Shown here piece by piece: positions 52,117-60,624 of a DNA stretch of 60,700 nucleotides. The stretch spans positions 1-60,700 of the forward strand of contig NZ_FZOR01000049.1 in NCBI RefSeq assembly GCF_900188445.1, written 5' to 3'. The number at the start of each line of letters is the position of its first letter. The stretch's first letter is position 1. Origin of the DNA: Actinomadura meyerae. Lineage in GTDB: Bacteria > Actinomycetota > Actinomycetes > Streptosporangiales > Streptosporangiaceae. Under the pieces are notes generated by a model that was not told where the DNA came from, made no database searches, and saw nothing but the letters and a program-made list of their open reading frames with translations. The position numbers and the translations under genes were made by a program.

Positions 52117-53940
52117 TCACTTCCTGCCGGCGGCGCGGCAGGCACATTCCGTGTAGGGGAAGGCGGCGACGGCACTGGCGAGATTCACCGTGGGCGGAGG
52201 TAACCGCGGTTCGATGAGAGCGCCCTGGAACTCGGGGACCGCCCGGTGGGCCGCGGGGTCGATGCCGTCGAAAAGATCTGCCAGCAGGGCCAGCAGTGCG
52301 CTGACCCGGCCGGGAATCGGCGACGCCGCGTCGCCGTACGCGGCGGTGAGCGCCGCCGCGATGTTGGCGGCCTTCCAGGGGCCGTCCTTCTCCTCGGTGA
52401 TGCCGAGCCAGTGCTCGATCGTTCCGGTGAGCCGGACGGCACCGGTGAAGGCGGAGCCTGCCTCGTTGGCACACGCGGCCAGCGCGGCAAGGGCCGCGTC
52501 GTCCTGGCAACGCCGCTGCCGGAGCTGGCTGGTGTCGCTACTGGGCATCGCGGCGTCCTCGTCCCACAGCACCACGTGCGGGATGCCGAACAGGGACAGT
52601 GTGGCCGACGCCCGGTGCAACTCGAACTTCCCGAACGCGTCCAGCACGCCGACGTTGGGGCCGAGCCCCGTGAGCCGGCCCTGCCTGGCGAGCCAGTCGA
52701 AGAAGAGCATGTCACTCGGCCCCTCGACCACGATGACCCGGTCGGCGAAGAAGGCCGAGGCACGGCGCGCGTCCAGGTCGTAAAGGACGCGCTGCCGTTC
52801 CTCGTCGGCGGGGGTGAGCCGAGGGCGCTTGAAACAGGACCGCGAACCCACCGCGTAGGCGGATCGGACATGGATGTCCTCCAGGGCGGTGTTCACCCTC
52901 TCGGGCGTGGGCGACACGGCGTGGATCCACTGCACCGGCCGCTGCACCCGGACGATCCCCTCCGGGGACGCCTCCGCCGCCGCGAGCATCGTCGGGTCGT
53001 GCGTCGAGATGGTCACCGCGGTGTTGCCGGACCTGACGAGTTCGTGCAGGTTGTGTGCGAGCCGGGTCACCTGCGCCGGATGCAGGAACGCCTCGGGTTC
53101 CTCGAAGAGGACCCAGCGGAAGGCGTTCTTCTCGCTCTTCGCGTCACTCGCACGGATCTTCGCCGCCGCCTGGATCAACGCGGCGATCAGGGCCCGCTGG
53201 ACTCCGGACCCCTGGGTCTCCAGAGGACGCCGGGTACCGCCCTGCTGGACGTGCAGTTCGATGAGATGCCGCAGGATGAGCTCGTTCGTCAGTTCCCCGA
53301 CGTTCACCTTCACGGAGAGACCCCACGGGGAGAGAGCGTCGTCGAGATCGCTCTCCAGCGTGGTGATCGGGCCTTGCGCCAGTGCCGTCTCCAGCGCGCT
53401 CAGCCCGCCGCGGGCGGCCAGCAGGGCCCCGTCGGTGAACCGGTCCGAGAACGCCAGCAGCAGGATGTCCCGCAGGGGCGACGCGGGGTCGGACGTCGAG
53501 GTGTGCTCGGCCGTCCGCGTGAGAGCGGGCACGTAGACGCACTGCCCGAGCTTGCTCGCCGTGGTCCAGCCCGTCGGCTGCGGATCGCCGCCGCCGGGCG
53601 GCATCAGGTAGAACGCGCCCGCCTTGCCGCCGACCCCGTCCGTGAGGTACCTGCGGATGCGCAGGGTCTGCGCCTCTTCGGGCGTCTGGAAGATCTCCTT
53701 GGCCTCGTCGGCGCCGACCGCGTAGTCGATCTCGACCCAAGACTCCGCCTCGGCCTCCTCGTCCCAGGGACGGTCCCGGTCGCCGTCCCATTCGAGGGCG
53801 CCGTAGAAGAGGCGCACGGCGTCCAGAAGCGTGGTCTTCCCCGCGTTGTTCGGGCCGATGAGGGCGGTGAAGGCGCGCAGGTGAATCTCCACGTCCACGG
53901 CACCACGAACGTTGTGCACGGCGACGCGTTGAGGACGCAT
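52117..53940 (-). CDS. OLD-family ATP-dependent endonuclease (AAA ATPase + TOPRIM)
   Basis: A 607-residue OLD-family protein. The Walker A GPNNAGKT begins near residue 29, and the ABC-type Walker B region is VLFEEPEAFLHPAQ, followed by ISTHDP. The TOPRIM domain shows VIVVEGPSD (Glu near 405) and VLWDEDA (Asp pair near 458). This is the architecture of GajA and of class 2 OLD nucleases, which cut DNA and protect against phage. It is expressed from the same strand as the helicase at 53968, 27 bases downstream of it. A GGAGGAG site precedes the ATG. The C-terminal Cys-rich end is short and specific. Confidence 0.87.
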   Translation of the reverse strand: MRPQRVAVHNVRGAVDVEIHLRAFTALIGPNNAGKTTLLDAVRLFYGALEWDGDRDRPWDEEAEAESWVEIDYAVGADEAKEIFQTPEEAQTLRIRRYLTDGVGGKAGAFYLMPPGGGDPQPTGWTTASKLGQCVYVPALTRTAEHTSTSDPASPLRDILLLAFSDRFTDGALLAARGGLSALETALAQGPITTLESDLDDALSPWGLSVKVNVGELTNELILRHLIELHVQQGGTRRPLETQGSGVQRALIAALIQAAAKIRASDAKSEKNAFRWVLFEEPEAFLHPAQVTRLAHNLHELVRSGNTAVTISTHDPTMLAAAEASPEGIVRVQRPVQWIHAVSPTPERVNTALEDIHVRSAYAVGSRSCFKRPRLTPADEERQRVLYDLDARRASAFFADRVIVVEGPSDMLFFDWLARQGRLTGLGPNVGVLDAFGKFELHRASATLSLFGIPHVVLWDEDAAMPSSDTSQLRQRRCQDDAALAALAACANEAGSAFTGAVRLTGTIEHWLGITEEKDGPWKAANIAAALTAAYGDAASPIPGRVSALLALLADLFDGIDPAAHRAVPEFQGALIEPRLPPPTVNLASAVAAFPYTECACRAAGRK

Positions 53941-53967
53941 GGGCGTGGCTCCTCCAGATCGGCGTGG

Positions 53968-56064
53968 TCAGCGCGGCAGGAACGGGCTGGGTGGCCCTGA
54001 GTAGGACGCGTACAGGCGGTCGCGGGCACGGGTGCAGGCGACATAAAGGACGCAGCGTTCCCGTTGCAGGCTCTCCCGATGCGACGCCTTGTCGACCTCC
54101 GGTGGCACCAGCGCCTTCGGGTGCGGGACGAGCCCCTCCTGGACGCCGACGACCGCGACGCATTGGAACTCCAGCCCCTTGAGGCTGTGCATCGCACCGA
54201 TGCGCACATGTCTGCCCGGACCGGTCGGCGGCTCGGTCTGGATGCCCAGCGACCCGAGCCGGGACGCGACGTCCTTCACCTTGGTGTTGACCCGGGCGGT
54301 CACGGCGATCGCGCCCGGCTCCACGCCGTCGGCCAGCCATGACCGGACCTGCCTGACTGCGGCCTCGCGCTCCTCGTCCCAACTGGGGAATCTTCGGACG
54401 ATGGGCCGCCGCCCGTGCATGGGGGATTCGTAGCCGTCCAGGCTGTCGGGCCAGTCGTCCAACTCGTCGGCGGGGGCGAGGCCGAGCACCCGGACCGCCC
54501 AATCCAGGATCTCCTGGGTGGTGCGGTAGCTGACGGTGAGCCGCTGCGTTCGCCCCACGATGTGGACGCCCGTGTCCCGCATCGACACGCGATGCTGCCA
54601 GATGCGCTGGTGCGGGTCGCCGACGAGGAACAGGTCGTCGGGGCCTACCGGGACAGCGGCGCGCAGCAGCCGCCACTGCGCGGGATGGAGATCCTGGGCC
54701 TCGTCCACGATCACGTGGCGGTAAGGCGGCTCACCGCTCTCCCGCAGGATCCCGGCGGCCTCGTCGGCGATCTGGAGGAACGACCGCAGACCGTCGGCGC
54801 GCAGCCGATCCCGCAGCGCCTCGATCGCCGCCCACACCGCCGGCCGCTTGGACGGGTGGAGTGACTCGCCCCGTCCCGTGCGCCGTGCCGCCTCGTAGGT
54901 GGGGTAGTCGGTGATGTTCTGGGCGAGCAGCACGCCCTCCCACTCGTCGACCAGGAACTTGCCGGAACGGTCGGGGTGCAGGTTCAGGCGGTCCGCGAAC
55001 TGGCACAGCTCCGGGTAGCCGATGACGTCGGCGGATCGGCCGAGCCGTTCGCGCAGGCTGCGCGCCGCGAGCTGGTCGGTGGTGAGCACCTCGATACGTT
55101 CGCGTTCGCGCGGGTCCTCGATGAGCTGGTCGAGCTGGCGCCCCAGTTCGGCGGTCAGCGGCTTGCTGTAGGTGGTCATCAGGATCGGGACGCCGTCGCC
55201 GTACCGGCGTGCGAGGTGAGCCGCCCGGTGCAGGGCCGTCACGGTCTTCCCAGTTCCGGCACCGCCGGTGATCATGACCGAGCCGGGATAGGAGTCCCGG
55301 TAGGCGATTCGGCGCTGGGAGGGGTGCAGGAAGATCCGCCACAGTGCGAAAGGCGGCCGCAGGATCTTGGCGAGTTCCTCGGGACCGTCGACCAGCGCGA
55401 CCTGGGCGGGCGTCCGCTCGATCGCGGCGGGCAGGTCGTCGGGCTCGACCGCTTTCGGACGTTCGGCGTCGACGAGGTTCTTCGCGATCGCGTCCCAGGT
55501 CTCCTCGGGGGTCATCCCGGACGCGAGGGCCACGAGTGCGTCGTACTGGAGTTCCGGAAGCAGGTGCTGGAGCGCGTCCAGGTGCGCCTCGCGGGTGAGC
55601 AGCCGGACGATCGGCAGTACCTGGTCGTCAATGCCGAGCCAGCGGAGTTGGGAGTCTTTCACGTGGTCGAACAGCCGGGGAGCGGGGGCGGCGCCGGCGA
55701 CCGTCTCCAGCGTTTCCGACATGGTCCGAAGCTGCTTCTCGTCCCGGACCTCCAGCACGCCGAGTACCTGATTCACGGTGAACCGGCGGCTCGTCGCGTA
55801 GGCGATCGCGTCGTCGTGCGGCAGTACCCGTAACAGGCAGTAGATGTCGCCGTCCTCGGGGGCGAGGACGACCCCGCGCCAGAACCGGTCGATCCGGATC
55901 GTCCGGATGCGGGGGTCGGCGCCACCGTGCAGCTTCTCAAGGTGCAGGCTGGCGTGCGTGTGGTGAGCGAACTTGTCTATCGCGTCCTGGACCGCCCGCC
56001 GGACGGGCTTCTCCAGGCTCGCGTACTCGGCGAGGAACTCCTTCGCGATCGCCAGTTGCGGCAC
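53968..56064 (-). CDS. RelE-like domain fused to a UvrD/Rep-type helicase
   Basis: A 698-residue protein. Residues about 1-85 resemble RelE/ParE toxins (KEFLAEYASLEKPVRRAVQD at the start, then RTIRIDRFWRGVV and YCLLRVLPHDDAIAYA). A linker of about 140 residues precedes a superfamily 1 helicase core: Walker A GGAGTGKT near 269, DEAQD near 454, GDPHQRIW, SYRTTQEI, and C-terminal motifs GAMHSLKGLEF and YVACTRARDRLY. GTG 56064 follows GGAGGAG. It leads an operon with the OLD nuclease, as in Gabija but in reverse order and with the added toxin-like domain. Confidence 0.87.
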   Translation of the reverse strand: MPQLAIAKEFLAEYASLEKPVRRAVQDAIDKFAHHTHASLHLEKLHGGADPRIRTIRIDRFWRGVVLAPEDGDIYCLLRVLPHDDAIAYATSRRFTVNQVLGVLEVRDEKQLRTMSETLETVAGAAPAPRLFDHVKDSQLRWLGIDDQVLPIVRLLTREAHLDALQHLLPELQYDALVALASGMTPEETWDAIAKNLVDAERPKAVEPDDLPAAIERTPAQVALVDGPEELAKILRPPFALWRIFLHPSQRRIAYRDSYPGSVMITGGAGTGKTVTALHRAAHLARRYGDGVPILMTTYSKPLTAELGRQLDQLIEDPRERERIEVLTTDQLAARSLRERLGRSADVIGYPELCQFADRLNLHPDRSGKFLVDEWEGVLLAQNITDYPTYEAARRTGRGESLHPSKRPAVWAAIEALRDRLRADGLRSFLQIADEAAGILRESGEPPYRHVIVDEAQDLHPAQWRLLRAAVPVGPDDLFLVGDPHQRIWQHRVSMRDTGVHIVGRTQRLTVSYRTTQEILDWAVRVLGLAPADELDDWPDSLDGYESPMHGRRPIVRRFPSWDEEREAAVRQVRSWLADGVEPGAIAVTARVNTKVKDVASRLGSLGIQTEPPTGPGRHVRIGAMHSLKGLEFQCVAVVGVQEGLVPHPKALVPPEVDKASHRESLQRERCVLYVACTRARDRLYASYSGPPSPFLPR

Positions 56065-56097
56065 GGACGCTCCTCCGACGGACCAAGCGGGATTCTC

Positions 56098-56137
56098 ATG
56101 CTAGGCCCCGCAGAGCGTCCGTGCAGGGCGGTATGTT
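56098..56137. promoter_or_regulatory. Divergent promoter region of the defence genes
   Basis: Only 112 bases separate the helicase and hsdM starts. TAGCAT on the minus strand (56103-56098) and TATGTT on the plus strand (56132-56137) are candidate -10 elements for the two directions. No -35 boxes are convincing. The short shared region implies coordinated control. Confidence 0.3.
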
Positions 56138-56176
56138 TGTCGCTCCCGAAGCCGCACGATGAGTTGGGGGCCGTCC

Positions 56177-58624
56177 GTGGCGAAGCTGACCTTGCCGCAG
56201 CTGGAAGCGCACCTGTTCGGGGCGGCCGACATCCTGCGCGGCAAGATGGACGCCTCGGAGTTCAAGGAGTACATCTTCGGGATGCTGTTCCTGAAACGGT
56301 GCTCTGACCAGTTCGACACCATCCGGGAACGGATCATCGAGGAGCAGCTCGCCGCCGGCCGGACGCGGGCGCAGGCCGAGGAACTGGCCGATAATCAGGT
56401 GTTCTACAGCGGCGGCGACTTCTTCGTCCCGAAGATCGCCCGGTGGAAGTACATCGTCGACGAGTCGGGCAAGAAGGCCGTCGCGGATCTGCTGAACAAG
56501 GCTCTCGCCGCACTCGAAGAAGCCAACGGCGAGGCGTTGCAGGGCGTTGTCGGGCACATCGACTTCAATCGCAAGGTCGGCAAGACCACGCTGTCGAACC
56601 AGAACCTCCAGAAGCTGGTCAGGCATTTCTCCCGGCACCGGCTGCGCAACGACGACTTCGAGTTCCCGGACCTCCTTGGCGCGGCCTACGAGTACCTCAT
56701 CGGGGAGTTCGCGGACTCGGCGGGGAAGAAGGGCGGCGAGTTCTACACGCCTCGCTCCGTTGTCCGCATGATGGCGCGGCTCGTCGATCCGCACGCGGGC
56801 ATGCGCGTCTACGACCCGTGCTCGGGCTCCGGCGGCATGTTGATCATGGCGAAGGAGTACGTCGCGGAGAACGGCGAGGACGCGAGCAACCTGGCCCTGT
56901 ACGGGCAGGAGGCCAACGGCGGCACCTGGGCGATCTCCAAGATGAACATGATCCTCCACGGGATCGTCAACGCCGAACTGGAGAATGACGACACCCTCGC
57001 CAACCCCATGCACTACGACGAGGCCGGCCGGCTCCTCACCTACGACCGCGTCCTCACCAACCCGCCCTTCTCACAGAATTACGAGAGGGCCGGGATGAAA
57101 CACGAGGACCGGTTCGAATACGGCTGGGCGCCGGAGACCGGCAAGAAGGCGGACTGGATGTTCGCCCAGCACGTCCTGGCGGTGCTGCGCCCGGACGGCG
57201 TCGGCGCGACGGTCATGCCGCACGGCGTCCTCTTCCGGGGCGGCGAGGAAGGGAAGATCCGCAAGGCGGTCATCGAGGCCGACCGCCTCGAAGCCGTCAT
57301 CGGCCTCGCCCCGAATCTGTTCTACGGGACGGGCATCCCGGCCTGCATCCTGATCCTGCGCGGCACGGCTCCCCGGCCCGCCTCGCACCGGCGCACGGTG
57401 CTGTTCATCAACGCCGACCGCGAATACACGTCCGGCCGCGCGCAGAACTACCTCCACCCCGAGCACGCGGAGAAAATCGTTTCCGCCTACCGGACGTACC
57501 TGGCCGACGAGACCATGGAGATCCCCGGCTTCGCCCGCGTGGTCTCGGTGGACGAGCTCGCCGACAACGACTTCAACCTCAACATCCGCCGCTACGTCGA
57601 CAACACCCCGCCTCCCGAGCCGCAGGACGTCCGCGCCCACCTGCACGGCGGCGTCCCGAAGGAGGAGGTGGCGGCGCACGAGGCGGCGTTCCGGGCCTTC
57701 GGCGTCGACATCCACACCCTGTTCACACCGAGAGACGAGGACTACTACGACTTCCCGCCCGAAGGCTGGCAGTCGGTGGTGGACCGGATCCCGCAGCTGA
57801 CCGAGCCCGCCGAGGATCGCCTTCGCGAGGCGTTCGACAAGTGGTGGGACAGCCACGGCAAACGCCTCCGCGAGCTGCCCGGCGCCCGGCGCATCATGGA
57901 CACCCGCGCCGAGCTGCTCGACAGCTTCGTCGCGGAACTCGAACCCGTGGGGGTGCTCGACCGCTTCCAGCTCGCCGGCGCGGTCGCCTCATGGTGGGGC
58001 GGCGTCCAGGCAGACATCCGGACGCTGGCGTACAACCAGTTCAGCGGCGTCGTGCAGGGCTGGCTGACGAGCATTCAGAATGCATTCGACGACGAGGGCT
58101 CCGCCGCCGTGCTCAACGCCCAGCGGCGCGCCGCCGAGAAACGCAAGGCCAAGGAACACCCCCTGGTGCCGTTCGTCCTCGCGGACTACCTGACGGAACT
58201 GGAGGAGGCCGAGAACCTCCGCGCCGAGCTCGACGCCAAGGTCAAGGCCGCCACCGCCGTCCCGGACGACGACGCGGAAGACGCGGAACCGACCGACCCC
58301 GTCGTCCTCAAGCGCCTCAAGGCGCAGCACACCGCCGCGAAGGCGAAGGTGAAGAAGCTCGAAGCGGCCTTCGTCGACAAGCTCGGCGCGGGCGTCCGCG
58401 AGATCCAGAAGGCCGAGACCGAGCCGGACCTCGTCATGCGCATCCTCAAGGCCGACCTGAGCCGCCGCCTCGACGCCAGCATGGCCACCCGCCGCCGAGC
58501 CCTCGCCGACCGCTACAAAACCTGGGCGGACAAGTACGCGGTAACCCTCCCCGAACTAGAAGCCCAACGCGCCGCCGTCACAGCCCGCGTCAACGAGATG
58601 CTCCGGGAGCTCGGCTATGAGTAG
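56177..58624 (+). CDS. hsdM: Type I restriction-modification DNA methyltransferase subunit HsdM
   Basis: An 815-residue N6-adenine methyltransferase. The HsdM N-terminal helical domain (LPQLEAHLFGAADILRGKM) comes first. The SAM motif DPCSGSGGM lies near residue 213, and the catalytic NPPF near 295 is intact. After the normal HsdM core (to about 520) there is a long extra region rich in Glu, Lys and Ala (about 640-800), probably coiled-coil. GTG 56177 is preferred after GGGGG; an ATG at 56159 lacks a ribosome site. It overlaps hsdS by eight bases. It methylates the site specified by HsdS. Confidence 0.9.
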   Translation: MAKLTLPQLEAHLFGAADILRGKMDASEFKEYIFGMLFLKRCSDQFDTIRERIIEEQLAAGRTRAQAEELADNQVFYSGGDFFVPKIARWKYIVDESGKKAVADLLNKALAALEEANGEALQGVVGHIDFNRKVGKTTLSNQNLQKLVRHFSRHRLRNDDFEFPDLLGAAYEYLIGEFADSAGKKGGEFYTPRSVVRMMARLVDPHAGMRVYDPCSGSGGMLIMAKEYVAENGEDASNLALYGQEANGGTWAISKMNMILHGIVNAELENDDTLANPMHYDEAGRLLTYDRVLTNPPFSQNYERAGMKHEDRFEYGWAPETGKKADWMFAQHVLAVLRPDGVGATVMPHGVLFRGGEEGKIRKAVIEADRLEAVIGLAPNLFYGTGIPACILILRGTAPRPASHRRTVLFINADREYTSGRAQNYLHPEHAEKIVSAYRTYLADETMEIPGFARVVSVDELADNDFNLNIRRYVDNTPPPEPQDVRAHLHGGVPKEEVAAHEAAFRAFGVDIHTLFTPRDEDYYDFPPEGWQSVVDRIPQLTEPAEDRLREAFDKWWDSHGKRLRELPGARRIMDTRAELLDSFVAELEPVGVLDRFQLAGAVASWWGGVQADIRTLAYNQFSGVVQGWLTSIQNAFDDEGSAAVLNAQRRAAEKRKAKEHPLVPFVLADYLTELEEAENLRAELDAKVKAATAVPDDDAEDAEPTDPVVLKRLKAQHTAAKAKVKKLEAAFVDKLGAGVREIQKAETEPDLVMRILKADLSRRLDASMATRRRALADRYKTWADKYAVTLPELEAQRAAVTARVNEMLRELGYE

Positions 58625-59816
58625 CAGGGCGATGCAGATTCCGAATCTGCGTGAATGGGAGACCGTCTCACTCAGTGAGCTGTGCACACTTATATCGCGT
58701 GGTAGTGCACCTACTTACGTAGACGACAGCCCAGTATTGGCTATCGGGCAGCGATGTGTGCAAGACGACGGCTTTGATGTGACTATGGCCAGGCCGCATG
58801 ATCGACGTCTCCAAAACAGAGTGCTCCGCGCTGAGCGCGGAGATGTCCTCCTCAACTCCACCGGCACTGGGACCATCGGTCGAAGCTGTGTCTTCAACGA
58901 AGAAGGCGACTTTGTGGTGGACAGCCACGTGACAGTTCTCCGGGTCAATCCATCGAGAGTTGAACCCGTCTGGCTCAATGCCCTGTTGCGTTCGCCCTGG
59001 GGCCAGCAGCACTTGGAGTCCCAATGCTTCACTGGCTCGACGAACCAAGTCGAACTTTCGCGGAGTCAACTCTCGTCAACGAAAGTTCCCGTACCTCCCA
59101 TCAAGGAGCAGCGGCGGATCGCGGAGATCCTTGACGCGCTCGACGCGCAAGTAGCGGCGGAGCATGCGACTTTGGAGAGGCTAATAACTGTACGAGATGC
59201 CTTTCTCTCATCGGAGATTCGCAAATCGTGGCCTAGTCGTGTGGCACTCGGCGAGGTCGCGATTGTGTCATCCGGATCCACTCCTTCCAGAGCGAACGCG
59301 GCTTTTTGGGATTCGGGTACCATTCCATGGGTAAAGACGTCGGAGGTCTCTTTTGCGGAGATTTGGGAAACTGAAGAATCGGTCACGCAACTCGCTGTAA
59401 AAGCCACCCGGCTCAAGATATATGAGCCCGGGACTGTCCTGGTGGCGATGTACGGGGAGGGGGTAACGCGAGGGCGGAGCGCGGTCTTGCGGACGTCTGC
59501 CACGGTGAATCAGGCATGTGCAGCCATCTCACCTAGGAGGGATGTGCTCCTCCCGGATTTCTTGTACCAAGATCTCAGGTACAGGTATGACGAGATTCGC
59601 GACCTTGGACAGGGATCGAATCAGTCGAATCTAAACTCACGTCTCTTGCTTGCGTTCCCAGTTACTTTGCCGTCGATTGAGGAGCAGCGAAAAATCGTTG
59701 AGAGTGCCCATCTGTTCACTCGGCGCATTACTGATGTGAGGTCAAGCATAGAGAAATTGCGAGTCCTCAGACAGGGGCTGGCGGAGGACCTATTGACGGG
59801 GTGGGTTCGCGTCTGA
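58617..59816 (+). CDS. hsdS: Type I restriction-modification specificity subunit HsdS
   Basis: A 399-residue HsdS with two target-recognition domains (about 12-165 and 205-370). Each ends in the conserved PPIKEQRRIAEILDAL or PSIEEQRKIVESA helix. It dictates the bipartite DNA sequence recognised by the complex. The DNA is markedly less GC-rich and uses AT-ending codons unlike all neighbours, typical of exchanged HsdS genes. No hsdR follows: the next gene converges from the other strand five bases later. Confidence 0.9.
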   Translation: MSSRAMQIPNLREWETVSLSELCTLISRGSAPTYVDDSPVLAIGQRCVQDDGFDVTMARPHDRRLQNRVLRAERGDVLLNSTGTGTIGRSCVFNEEGDFVVDSHVTVLRVNPSRVEPVWLNALLRSPWGQQHLESQCFTGSTNQVELSRSQLSSTKVPVPPIKEQRRIAEILDALDAQVAAEHATLERLITVRDAFLSSEIRKSWPSRVALGEVAIVSSGSTPSRANAAFWDSGTIPWVKTSEVSFAEIWETEESVTQLAVKATRLKIYEPGTVLVAMYGEGVTRGRSAVLRTSATVNQACAAISPRRDVLLPDFLYQDLRYRYDEIRDLGQGSNQSNLNSRLLLAFPVTLPSIEEQRKIVESAHLFTRRITDVRSSIEKLRVLRQGLAEDLLTGWVRV

Positions 59817-59820
59817 TGAG

Positions 59821-60237
59821 TCAGGCGGGCATGCGGACCCAGACTATTTTTCCTTCGCCAGTGGCGGAGGGGCGGGTGCCGGATTGCTTCGCGTAGGCGG
59901 AGATGATGGATAGGCCGCGGCCGTTTTCGGCCATAAGGTCCGGCGGTCCCAGGGTCGGGAGTTCAGGGGACGGGTCCCAGCACTCCAGGAGGGGCGCCCC
60001 CTCGTAGAGGGCGCAGCGCAGGCGGATTTGGTGGCCGGGGGCCGCTGTGACGGCGTTGGTGACGATCTCGCTCATGACGAGAGTCGCGTCGTTGATCGCT
60101 TCGCGGGTGAAGCCCCAGTTCGTGAGTGCGTAGCGGACGAGTTCCCTGGCCAGCACGACCGTTGACGGGACGGCGAGCAGGGTGAGGCGCACCTCGGGCA
60201 CGCCGGGTGCCGGTGTGACGAGTTCAAGATCATTCAT
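59821..60237 (-). CDS. HATPase_c anti-sigma-type ATP-binding protein
   Basis: A 138-residue protein of the RsbW/SpoIIAB-like HATPase group. The N box is in DATLVMSEIVTNAVTAAPG, and the G boxes are in ECWDPSP and ENGRGLSIISAYA. Actinomycetes encode many such proteins beside XRE regulators, where they act in regulatory switches. ATG 60237 is chosen because GAGG lies at a proper distance; ATG 60246 directly abuts it. Divergent from the XRE gene at 60337. Confidence 0.85.
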   Translation of the reverse strand: MNDLELVTPAPGVPEVRLTLLAVPSTVVLARELVRYALTNWGFTREAINDATLVMSEIVTNAVTAAPGHQIRLRCALYEGAPLLECWDPSPELPTLGPPDLMAENGRGLSIISAYAKQSGTRPSATGEGKIVWVRMPA

Positions 60238-60336
60238 CGGGGCCATCCTCAGTTTCGAGATTCGGCCCTCACTCTTCGTGTCTTTGCCTTAACGTGAAGT
60301 GATTTCCGGGTGCCGCGATACACCTACGGAGGGGCA

Positions 60337-60606
60337 ATGAGTGTTCGCGAGTCGATTGATCCAGCGTCCTCGCTGTGGGCCTGGCTGGCCTTTGACCTGT
60401 GGTTTTATCGGACGCAGCGCGGACTGTCGCTCGCTCAGACCGCGTTGATCGTCCATGTGACCCGCGCGACCGTATCCAACTGGGAAGCGGGCCGCCTGCG
60501 TCCGCGTGACGTCTACATGAAGCGTCTCGACGAGGCGTGGAACACGGGTGGTCACTTCGAACGGCTCTACATGTTCGCCTGTAGTGGTCATGACCCGGAC
60601 TGGTAG
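60337..60606 (+). CDS. Short XRE-family helix-turn-helix protein
   Basis: An 89-residue protein: the HTH reads RGLSLAQTALIVHVTRATVSNWEAGRLRP, followed by YMKRLDEAWNTGGHFERLY. This is the N-terminal part of the XRE-DUF5753 regulators common in actinomycetes (normally about 280 residues), but it stops at HDPDW. The sensor domain is absent, and the bases after the stop do not continue it in any frame. It may be a truncated relic or a small regulator. GGAGGGG precedes the ATG. Confidence 0.75.
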   Translation: MSVRESIDPASSLWAWLAFDLWFYRTQRGLSLAQTALIVHVTRATVSNWEAGRLRPRDVYMKRLDEAWNTGGHFERLYMFACSGHDPDW

Positions 60607-60624
60607 TGCGACGTGAAGTCGCAC
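60606..60624. terminator. Hairpin after the XRE gene
   Basis: GTGCGAC (60606-60612) pairs with GTCGCAC (60618-60624) around GTGAA and is followed by GTTTCG. It starts at the last base of the stop codon. Likely terminator, and an indication that the gene really ends here. Confidence 0.55.

Noticed and set aside
52117..56064. Calling the OLD-helicase pair canonical Gabija
   Set aside because: Gene order is reversed relative to gajA-gajB, and the helicase is longer with a RelE-like domain. Gabija-like is as far as the sequence allows.
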